Below the pieces are notes generated by a model. That model was not told where the DNA came from. It made no database searches and saw only the letters and a list, made by a program, of their open reading frames with translations. This document shows, piece after piece, positions 1-5,517 of a stretch of DNA of 19,274 bases. The first letter of the stretch is position 1, and the number at the start of each line of letters is the position of its first letter. Location of the stretch: the NCBI GenBank assembly GCA_003533405.1, contig DQDL01000049.1, positions 7,847-27,120 on the forward strand, read 5' to 3'. This DNA comes from Clostridiales bacterium (GTDB lineage Bacteria > Bacillota > Clostridia > Oscillospirales > Oscillospiraceae). Made by a program: the position numbers and the translations under genes.

Positions 1-72
1 CTAGGGATTTAGCGAAGCATGGGCGGAAAGCTGCCCGTCAAAACCGATAGGTGTTCGGCTCCCGTCAACTTA
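1..72. repeat. Right end of a dispersed MITE-like element (partial, left part outside window)
   Basis: These bases match the right end of the complete element at 14882-15128. Both contain CATGGGCG, then TCAAAACCGATAG, then a terminus of the form TTCGGCTCCCGTCAACTTA (the other copy has TTTCGTCGACTTA). The element ends at about base 72, where the PspC reading frame begins to diverge. The rest of this copy lies to the left of the window, so its length and other terminus cannot be seen. No transposase is visible, so mobility in trans is inferred from structure only. Confidence 0.6.
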
Positions 73-172
73 ACCTCACGAGCGTCGGGTCAATGTCGAA
101 ATACTCCGCCAAGCCGCCGCATACTCCACCAAGCTTTTTGTCTTTTGTGCTTCTGAAAAGTCTCTTTTTCAT
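65..172 (-). pseudogene. PspC-domain protein, N-terminal fragment truncated by a repeat element
   Basis: A 35-codon frame starts at ATG 172, overlapping the folD stop codon as ATGA. The translation begins MKKRLFRSTKDKKLGG and continues VCGGLAEYFDIDPTLVRL. This is the hallmark start of PspC domains (basic start, GVxGGLAEYF, DPTLVRL), which normally lead into a membrane helix. PspC proteins are envelope-stress or membrane-associated regulators. The homology stops exactly where the dispersed repeat end begins, and the repeat supplies the TGA stop. The membrane segment is therefore missing, and the fragment is probably non-functional unless the peptide itself has a role. It has no promoter of its own and would depend on folD transcription and translational coupling. 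I am confident of the domain and of the truncation within this window. Whether the 3' part survives beyond the element is unknown. Confidence 0.75.
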
Positions 173-1020
173 TTGTCTGTCTCCCTGTGCTGCTGTGCAG
201 CGGTCAGTATATTTTTCATGAGCATCGCCCGTGTCATCGGCCCTACGCCGCCCGGTACTGGCGTGATGAACGCCGCCTTCTTTTCGACCTCGTCAAACAC
301 GACATCGCCGAAGAACTTGCCCGTCTCGGGGTCACGGTTCATGGCGACATCGATGACGACGACGCCGTCTTTGACCATGTCGCCGGTTATGAGCCTCGGG
401 CTTCCGGCAGCAACGACCAATATATCCGCCTGACGGGTCATTTCGGCAAGGTTTTGCGTGTGGCTGTGGCAGCACACGACCGTGCCGTTTGCCCGCAGCA
501 TCAAAAGCGCCATAGGTCTGCCGACAATGTTGCTGCGCCCGACCATGACGCACACCTTGCCGTCAAGCGAGATGCCGTATTCCCTGAACATCTCCATGAT
601 GCCCGTCGGCGTGCACGGCCAGAGCGCAGGCTCGCCGACTATCATGCGGCCGACATTCATCGGGTGGAAGGCATCGATATCCTTATCCGGGCGGATGGCG
701 TTTATAACGACGCTCTCGTCGATATGCCCGGGCAGCGGAAGCTGCACCAAAATGCCGTCGATGCTCTCGTCGGCGTTGAGCTTGTCTATAAGCTCCAAAA
801 GATCTGCCTGCGTCGTTTCCTCGGGCAGGTCGCAGCGCACGCTGTCGATGCCGCATTTTACGCAGTCACGCTCCTTGTTGCGCACATATATCTGCGAGGC
901 GGGGTCTGTGCCCACCAGCACGGCGGCAAGCTTCGGCTTTCTCGGAAGCTTGGCAGCCTCAGTCGCCACCGCAGCGCATATTTTAGCGGCAAGCGCCTTG
1001 CCGTCAATTATAGTTGCCAT
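169..1020 (-). CDS. folD: Bifunctional methylenetetrahydrofolate dehydrogenase / methenyltetrahydrofolate cyclohydrolase FolD
   Basis: FolD oxidises 5,10-methylene-THF to methenyl-THF with NADP(H) and hydrolyses that to 10-formyl-THF in the cytoplasm, supplying one-carbon units for purines and formyl-Met. The 283-residue protein has the family's usual length. Visible signatures are Y45 and K49 in YVRNKERD (catalytic Tyr/Lys), QLPLP at 93-97, the dinucleotide-binding GRSNIVGRP at 161-169, and PVPGGVGPMT near the C-terminus. The start at MATIIDGK is preferred over an upstream in-frame codon at 1086, because an AGGTG ribosome site lies just before it and a good promoter lies at 1077-1105. IDVAMNR replaces the commoner IDVGINR. 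The downstream pspC fragment overlaps its stop codon by 4 bases. Confidence 0.95.
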   Translation of the reverse strand: MATIIDGKALAAKICAAVATEAAKLPRKPKLAAVLVGTDPASQIYVRNKERDCVKCGIDSVRCDLPEETTQADLLELIDKLNADESIDGILVQLPLPGHIDESVVINAIRPDKDIDAFHPMNVGRMIVGEPALWPCTPTGIMEMFREYGISLDGKVCVMVGRSNIVGRPMALLMLRANGTVVCCHSHTQNLAEMTRQADILVVAAGSPRLITGDMVKDGVVVIDVAMNRDPETGKFFGDVVFDEVEKKAAFITPVPGGVGPMTRAMLMKNILTAAQQHRETDK

Positions 1021-1076
1021 TGTAATCACCTCTGTATTAAGCTGACGATAGGGGCTCGGCTTCCGCCAGCTTCTTG

Positions 1077-1105
1077 ATTGTATCAAACTACCGAGTGTTA
1101 GTCAA
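1077..1105 (-). promoter_or_regulatory. Sigma-A type promoter of folD
   Basis: Read on the minus strand: TTGACT (1100-1105), a 17-bp spacer, and TACAAT (1077-1082). It would start transcription near 1070, giving a leader of about 50 bases before the folD ATG. It faces away from the ATP-grasp promoter. Confidence 0.75.
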
Positions 1106-1156
1106 CAGGGCGCAGTCTGTTATCGGGCGAAATTGCTTCCATTTTTCACGAGCATG

Positions 1157-1165
1157 TGGTAGAAT
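1157..1165 (+). promoter_or_regulatory. Extended -10 promoter of the ATP-grasp gene
   Basis: TGG followed by TAGAAT forms an extended -10 element. The -35 region is weak (TTCCAT at 17 bp). A start near 1172 would exclude the ATGs at 1164 and 1167 as translation starts and leave the ATG at 1197 with its GCGAGG ribosome site. Confidence 0.5.
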
Positions 1166-1196
1166 GATGTTTACTAATCTGAAAGCGAGGCTCGCT

Positions 1197-2198
1197 ATGG
1201 GCAAACTGAAATATCTTATCCGCCGCATCGCCGAGATGAACTATAAGCAGTTCTTCCAAAAGATCGACGAGGTGCACGAAAAAAGCGGCAAGTGCAAGCT
1301 GTTTATCTTTTTCGACATGGTCTGGTGCGGCCTTGTGTATCAGGCAGGCTACATGGATTATGCCCTGTTTGAGATGTATAATTTGAACGGTGCTCAGCGC
1401 AGGACGATAGTCACGAGGGGCATAAACAACGGCTTTATAAAGCGCTTCAATGACCCGAAGTACATGCCGGAAATTGAGGACAAGCTCAAGTTCGCAAAAA
1501 ACTTTTCCGAGTTCATGCACCGTGACTGGCTGGATATGTCCACCGCCACGAGGGAGGAGTTTGACGGGTTTGTGAAAAAGCACCCCGTGTTCATGTCGAA
1601 GCCTGTCGACGGCATGTGCGGCAAGGGCATCGAGAAGATAAACGCAGCCGAGTTTGACGGCGACCTGTACGAGCACCTCAAAAACGGTCATCAGGTCATA
1701 CTTGAGGAGTGCGTAGTGCAGCATCACGATCTCATGGCGCTGCACCCCTATTCCGTAAACACCTGCCGTGTCATCACCTTCACGCAAGGCAGCGTCACCA
1801 ATGTCGTGGCGGCGTATCTGCGCATCGGCAATGGCCGCTATGTCGATAATTTCAACAACGGCGGTATGGTCGTTCCCATCGAGGAGGACTGCGGAAAAAT
1901 TATATATCCGGCGCTGGACAAAAGCCACAATCTTTACGATGTCCACCCGCTCACCGGCGTTGCCATCAAGGGCTTTCAGGTGCCGCTGTGGGATGAGGTG
2001 CTGGATATGGTCAAAAAGGCAGGTCAGGTCGTGCCGCAGGTCGGCATAGTCGGCTGGGATGTGTGCGTGACGGATAACGGTCCGCTGCTTATCGAGGGCA
2101 ACGACTTTCCCGGGCACGATATCTATCAGCTCCCGCCCCACCGCACAAACGGCATCGGCGTCCTGCCGAAGTTCAAACGGGCAATGGGGATAGAATAG
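1197..2198 (+). CDS. ATP-grasp family protein (sugar-transfer-associated type)
   Basis: This 333-residue soluble protein looks like the 'sugar-transfer associated ATP-grasp' family (PF14397 type), found near polysaccharide and cell-surface genes, whose members ligate a carboxylate to an amine or similar acceptor using ATP. Visible ATP-grasp features are a nucleotide-binding Lys strand with a glycine loop (VFMSKPVDGMCGKGIEKI), a hinge-like ILEEC segment, a central RVITF strand, and the acidic metal-binding end GWDVCVTDNGPLLIEGND. The ATG at 1197 is chosen because GCGAGG lies 6 bases upstream and an extended -10 lies at 1157-1165. An in-frame ATG at 1164 is possible and would add 11 residues. 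The substrate is unknown. It stands alone between a divergent folD and a repeat region, with no glycosyltransferase neighbours to suggest a partner. Confidence 0.75.
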   Translation: MGKLKYLIRRIAEMNYKQFFQKIDEVHEKSGKCKLFIFFDMVWCGLVYQAGYMDYALFEMYNLNGAQRRTIVTRGINNGFIKRFNDPKYMPEIEDKLKFAKNFSEFMHRDWLDMSTATREEFDGFVKKHPVFMSKPVDGMCGKGIEKINAAEFDGDLYEHLKNGHQVILEECVVQHHDLMALHPYSVNTCRVITFTQGSVTNVVAAYLRIGNGRYVDNFNNGGMVVPIEEDCGKIIYPALDKSHNLYDVHPLTGVAIKGFQVPLWDEVLDMVKKAGQVVPQVGIVGWDVCVTDNGPLLIEGNDFPGHDIYQLPPHRTNGIGVLPKFKRAMGIE

Positions 2199-2202
2199 GG
2201 AA

Positions 2203-2226
2203 ATATTAACTTTTCCTTGTTTTGCC
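2203..2226. repeat. Intergenic repeat R2, left part of copy A
   Basis: These 24 bases (core TTAACTTTTCCTTGTTTTGC) match 8917-8940 with one mismatch. In copy B they form the left arm of a 13-bp hairpin. Here the right arm is missing and replaced by repeat R1, so copy A looks interrupted. Confidence 0.6.
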
Positions 2227-2234
2227 TTATTGTA

Positions 2235-2334
2235 GCGCACCGATAGGTTGATGTACAGGCTAAACTTTAGTACGCACTCACCGGTCGAGCTGGCGCAATG
2301 ACGATTAGGCGAAGCGTAAAAGCGTATTGAAAAA
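2235..2334. repeat. Intergenic repeat R1, copy 1
   Basis: This roughly 100-base unit runs from GCGCACCGATAGGTTGATGT to a GCGTATTGAAAAA end. It recurs at 2418-2517. The last 39 bases differ at only two positions, while the middle is more variable. It lies between two parts of repeat R2 and has no coding frame or obvious terminal inverted repeats. Confidence 0.7.
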
Positions 2335-2337
2335 CCG

Positions 2338-2417
2338 CCCTTTGGAATCCCGGTACGGGGTATCGGTGCACCGGTCGTTTTGGCTGCGGAGGTTTAATCA
2401 GCTGCGAATAGCTTGCA
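2338..2417. repeat. Intergenic repeat R2, right part of copy A
   Basis: The 62 bases from 2338 to 2399 match 8984-9045 with four mismatches, including an identical 36-base core with CCCGGTACGGGG and TATCGGTGCACCG. Weaker similarity (CTGCGA-TAG...GCA) continues to about 2417, where R1 copy 2 starts. Confidence 0.7.
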
Positions 2418-2517
2418 GTGCGCCGATAGGTTGATGTACAGACTTAACTCTAAGGTGCAGTCACCGGTCGGGCTGACGCAATGACGATTAGATGAAGCGT
2501 AAAAGCGTATTGAAAAA
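2418..2517. repeat. Intergenic repeat R1, copy 2
   Basis: Second copy of the unit at 2235-2334, offset by 183 bases in the same orientation. Its terminal A-run forms the left foot of the terminator hairpin at 2513-2538. Confidence 0.7.
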
Positions 2518-2538
2518 GCACCCTAACGGGTGCTTTTT
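2513..2538. terminator. Bidirectional intrinsic terminator
   Basis: AAAAAGCACCC, loop TAAC, GGGTGCTTTTT: a perfect 11-bp stem with A and T tracts on both sides. It can end the ATP-grasp transcript from the left and the dehydratase/small-peptide transcript from the right. The small-peptide stop codon abuts it. Confidence 0.85.
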
Positions 2539-2694
2539 TCATAGCCTGTGGTCTCTCGGCATGGTGTTGTAATGATTCATCATCGGCTTTTCGAGTGCTT
2601 TTACAAGCTTTGTGTCGAGGTTGAACCAATACGCCGCCACGGTGAACAGAAACAGCGAGAATGCTGCTATCGATGCGGTTTTTATAAATTTCAT
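2539..2694 (-). CDS. Small membrane-anchored peptide (51 aa), unknown function
   Basis: A short frame starts at ATG 2694, with a purine-rich AAGGGGG ribosome site about 8 bases upstream, and ends directly against the terminator. The peptide starts MKFIKTASIAAFSLFLFTVA. A basic N-terminus and a single hydrophobic helix (about residues 7-23) are followed by a roughly 28-residue polar tail ending MPRDHRL. This is typical of a single-pass membrane peptide or an uncleaved signal anchor. It begins 21 bases after the end of the 512-residue dehydratase subunit, so it is very probably the last gene of that operon. I recognise no family. The good ribosome site, the tight fit between gene and terminator, and the coherent membrane topology support it as real. 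Conservation next to dehydratase genes in relatives would be the test. Confidence 0.6.
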   Translation of the reverse strand: MKFIKTASIAAFSLFLFTVAAYWFNLDTKLVKALEKPMMNHYNTMPRDHRL

Positions 2695-2715
2695 TTTTAT
2701 ATTCCCCCTTATGCT

Positions 2716-4254
2716 TTACCAACATTCGTCGTCGTCAAAATCGACAAGTGACGGATCGAGCGGCTCGGCGTTCATGACCGTCTGCATGAAGGTGTTGACA
2801 TCGGCACGCATATCACGGCGGCTTATCGAGGTCGGATCCATGAGATCCTGACGCACGGTACACATGAGAAGTCCACGCTTCTTTGCGCCCTCCTCGAAAA
2901 TACCGTTAATTGCGCCGACACCCTTGCAGGATATCTGGTCAAAGAGGATTATCATGTCGCAGTTATACTCAGCATACTTCTGCCACAGGTCGTCTACCAT
3001 GACCTCGTAGCCGCCCTTGGTGTGGGCTCGCATGGTGGAGGTCTGGAACATCTTTGCGATGCCGAAGAGCATATCTTCACGGTTTGAGGTGTCGATCTGC
3101 TCGGTGCCGTGGATATCTATCATCTCGCACACGCTGTCGATACCCCAGCAGTTGAGTATCCAGTTGTTGAAGTTGGCGTAGTTGTTGCACGGGGTATTCC
3201 ACAAGATCGCACGGTAGCGCACTGTCTTGGGGAACCTGCGCTCGGCGACCTGCTTTGCAAGCAGCTTGTTGACCTTGAGGTCGTTATCAAGCGCTTTCTG
3301 CACGCCGCAGACGGCCTGATGCTCGAATATGCGGTACAGCCATGCGGTAGCGCCGGTGTGCGGCGGGATATCCGTGCGATTGTACTCCCACTTTTCAAAC
3401 TTCGCCCTGTTCTGTGCGTTCCATATCTCGCAGGCATCTTTAAGCTTATCCCAGTCGTACTTGCTGCCCGTGTGCTTTTCCAAAAACTCCACGGCGGACT
3501 TTATCTCCTCTACTGCGTACTCCTGCACATCGTCACGCAGCCAGCGCAGCGGGATGTTTATCGGCTGCTCGGGCAGGCCGTGACGGCGGGTCTGCACGGC
3601 GGTGGTCATGATGCTGCCGTCGCAGGGCATGTTGCATGAGAGCATACAGCAGCCTATCTTCGGGAAGTCGTCCTCGATTGCAACGCCGGCCTCGTATGAC
3701 GGCAGGGGGCACACATCCGCCGGAAGGCCGTACAGCTCCGACTGCTCGATGTAATGCACGGGAGTGTGCTGATTTATAAGCGAGGGCAGGTACACGGGGA
3801 ACATCTGATACAAAATGACGGGGTTATCGGGCAAGCCACGGCACATGAGCTGCGGCACGAGCTCATCCATACAGATGATCTTCTTGCTCAGCTCTTCGGC
3901 CTTTTTGCTGCCCGGGTGCAGGTTCATGTCGGCGCTGAAAATGACATCGAACTGGCTGGTGACGACATCGGCGAGATAGTTGAGGTTATACCTTGCGCCC
4001 TTGAGACCGGCACCTCGCAGCCCCTCGCAGATGCGGTCGAAAAACGAGGGAACGGTCAGGTAGGTGTACATCCAGCGGTAGCGCAGCACGGCCTTGATGT
4101 TCTGGATGGGGTGGCCGAGCGCCCACTTGATGAGCTTGCCCCAAAGCACGCACCACTGGGCATAGTCAAAGGCGGTGTCCTTGAGGCCACGCCACTCACG
4201 GTGCTTGTAGATGCCGGTTTTCGGCTGCATATTATCTGCCATGCGCTTGGTCAT
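2716..4254 (-). CDS. 2-hydroxyacyl-CoA dehydratase family protein, large (HgdA/FldB-like) subunit
   Basis: This 512-residue protein resembles the D-component subunits of 2-hydroxyacyl-CoA dehydratases and benzoyl-CoA reductases (PF06050 type). These bind [4Fe-4S] clusters and remove water from 2-hydroxyacyl-CoAs by a ketyl-radical mechanism after one-electron activation by an ATP-driven HgdC/FldI protein. Likely cluster ligands sit in the Cys-rich stretch 182-211 (C182, C202, C203, C207, C211). Other notable cysteines are in NTPCNN and DQISCKG in the C-terminal half. The start at MTKRMADN overlaps the stop codon of the upstream subunit as ATGA, with GGGAGGT about 9 bases before it. It is longer than typical subunits of about 400-480 residues. 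No activator, CoA-transferase or CoA-ligase is nearby, so the substrate cannot be named, and a non-dehydratase redox role is possible. Confidence 0.75.
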   Translation of the reverse strand: MTKRMADNMQPKTGIYKHREWRGLKDTAFDYAQWCVLWGKLIKWALGHPIQNIKAVLRYRWMYTYLTVPSFFDRICEGLRGAGLKGARYNLNYLADVVTSQFDVIFSADMNLHPGSKKAEELSKKIICMDELVPQLMCRGLPDNPVILYQMFPVYLPSLINQHTPVHYIEQSELYGLPADVCPLPSYEAGVAIEDDFPKIGCCMLSCNMPCDGSIMTTAVQTRRHGLPEQPINIPLRWLRDDVQEYAVEEIKSAVEFLEKHTGSKYDWDKLKDACEIWNAQNRAKFEKWEYNRTDIPPHTGATAWLYRIFEHQAVCGVQKALDNDLKVNKLLAKQVAERRFPKTVRYRAILWNTPCNNYANFNNWILNCWGIDSVCEMIDIHGTEQIDTSNREDMLFGIAKMFQTSTMRAHTKGGYEVMVDDLWQKYAEYNCDMIILFDQISCKGVGAINGIFEEGAKKRGLLMCTVRQDLMDPTSISRRDMRADVNTFMQTVMNAEPLDPSLVDFDDDECW

Positions 4255-5447
4255 TTTGCCTTACCTCCCTCTTGAATTTTCTTTATCTCCAAGCTTTCAA
4301 CGAACGCCTGAACACGGGTCGAAAGCTGACCCGAGCCACGCACGACATACTCACGGTCAACGCCGATGGTCGGCACGCCGTACTCATCACGCAGTATCTG
4401 CGTATTGAGCATGCGCTCGTAGCCCCAGAAGTCGCAGAACTTGGCCTGCTGATAGATGATGCCGTCGGCATGGTACTCATCGACAAGCTGCTTTACATAG
4501 TCACGCCGCTCGGTGATCTTCTCGGACGACATGAAGCGGGGACACTGGTTTGTCTCAAGATAATTTCTGCACACCTGCGTCAGAGCGTCCTCGGTGTCGT
4601 TCAGCTCGATGCGCTGGCGGCCGGGGTATGCGCCGAAGCAGTAGCGGTCGGCGGCGACATAGCAGCGGCAGTTTTCGAGTATCTCGGAGAAAGCGTAGTC
4701 ATCAAGCTCGCTGCCGACGACAACGACCCTCGCCCTCCACGGGTTCACGGGATCGGGCTTGCGGCATTTAAGCTCTGCAAGCGTTTCACGCAGGTACGGC
4801 AGGATGAGATAGGTCGGGCAGGTATAGCTTGCGATGCAGAGAATGTGGAACTCTCTCGGCGTGATGACGGGGTTTTCCGCCTTGCGCAGCTCCGATATCT
4901 CCTCAAATATGCCGCACATCTCGTTGTGCATCTCGACTGCACGGCGTATAGCCTCGTCGGAAACATCAACGCCGTACTCGGCGCTGAGCTTATCGAGAAA
5001 CTGCGCCTTTATCTGACCTATGTACATCTTAAGTCCGTGGGGCGACACCTTCATCGGTGCATCGATGATGCCGTAGTCGAACTTTGGATTGTCGATGAGC
5101 TGCATCTCGTGGAAGTTCTCCACCACACGCACCATCTGCTGGCAGGTGTCGGACGAGGCGTAGAAGTCCAAAAAGTTGTACCCGCCCTCGAACGCACGCT
5201 CGAACAGCGCACGGGCGTAGCCGCAGATGAAGCTGGTCATGTAATACTGGCTGATATCCAGCGAGCCGGTGTTGGGTGCGCTTAAGCGGACGCTGAATGC
5301 GCTGCCGCAGTTGAGCAGCACCTCGGGAACATAGTAGCAGGTGTAGCCGACCGCCACCTTGCCGTCTGCCTTGGCCTGCATGACAAGCTCGTTGTTGGCC
5401 TGATCTAGCAGCTGCTCAAAAAATCTGATGTGTTTCAGGTCTTTCAT
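4251..5447 (-). CDS. 2-hydroxyacyl-CoA dehydratase family protein, small (HgdB/FldC-like) subunit
   Basis: This 398-residue protein is the partner subunit of the dehydratase-like pair. It starts with the family pattern of a short helix and then VGYTCYYVPEVLLNCG, where GYxCxxxPE is the conserved first Cys motif (C37, C47). Later cysteines occur at C75 (SFICGYAR), C102 (SSDTCQQM), SYTCPTYL and AKFCDFWGYE. Such subunits carry a [4Fe-4S] cluster and form a heterodimer with the downstream gene product. The ATG at 5447 is chosen because GGGGGGAG precedes it; an ATG at 5468 has no ribosome site. Its own extended -10 promoter lies at 5489-5517, overlapping the stop codon of the beta-glucosidase gene. 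No terminator is visible between them, so read-through from bglX-like transcription is also likely. Confidence 0.75.
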   Translation of the reverse strand: MKDLKHIRFFEQLLDQANNELVMQAKADGKVAVGYTCYYVPEVLLNCGSAFSVRLSAPNTGSLDISQYYMTSFICGYARALFERAFEGGYNFLDFYASSDTCQQMVRVVENFHEMQLIDNPKFDYGIIDAPMKVSPHGLKMYIGQIKAQFLDKLSAEYGVDVSDEAIRRAVEMHNEMCGIFEEISELRKAENPVITPREFHILCIASYTCPTYLILPYLRETLAELKCRKPDPVNPWRARVVVVGSELDDYAFSEILENCRCYVAADRYCFGAYPGRQRIELNDTEDALTQVCRNYLETNQCPRFMSSEKITERRDYVKQLVDEYHADGIIYQQAKFCDFWGYERMLNTQILRDEYGVPTIGVDREYVVRGSGQLSTRVQAFVESLEIKKIQEGGKAK

Positions 5448-5488
5448 TTTCTCCCCCCACAATATCATTTTTGGGTCTTAATATAGTT

Positions 5489-5517
5489 ATTCTACCATAT
5501 GAACTTTGACAAAACAA
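5489..5517 (-). promoter_or_regulatory. Promoter of the dehydratase operon
   Basis: On the minus strand: TTGTTT (5512-5517), a 17-bp spacer ending in TGG, and TAGAAT (5489-5494). The predicted start is near 5482, about 35 bases before the ATG. The -35 touches the stop codon of the GH3 gene. Confidence 0.65.

Noticed and set aside
1021..1070. Possible tetrahydrofolate riboswitch in the folD leader (AAGCTG...CAGCTT pairing)
   Set aside because: The leader is only about 50 bases, the helix is 6 bp, and no conserved THF-riboswitch core could be aligned by eye.
1146..2240. Long open frame on the minus strand opposite the ATP-grasp gene (also 187-1077 plus, 4272-5285 plus and 17018-18406 plus)
   Set aside because: These lie opposite genes with clear family motifs, have no ribosome sites or recognisable domains, and show the low-complexity His/Val/Arg-rich composition of reverse-frame shadows in GC-rich coding DNA.
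2235..2517. CRISPR array
   Set aside because: There are only two about 100-base repeats with variable interiors and a spacer that is itself a repeat; no cas genes are near.
2450..2725. 91-codon minus-strand frame overlapping the small membrane peptide
   Set aside because: It overlaps the better-supported 51-codon frame in another register, runs through the terminator into repeat R1 and lacks hydrophobic or domain features.
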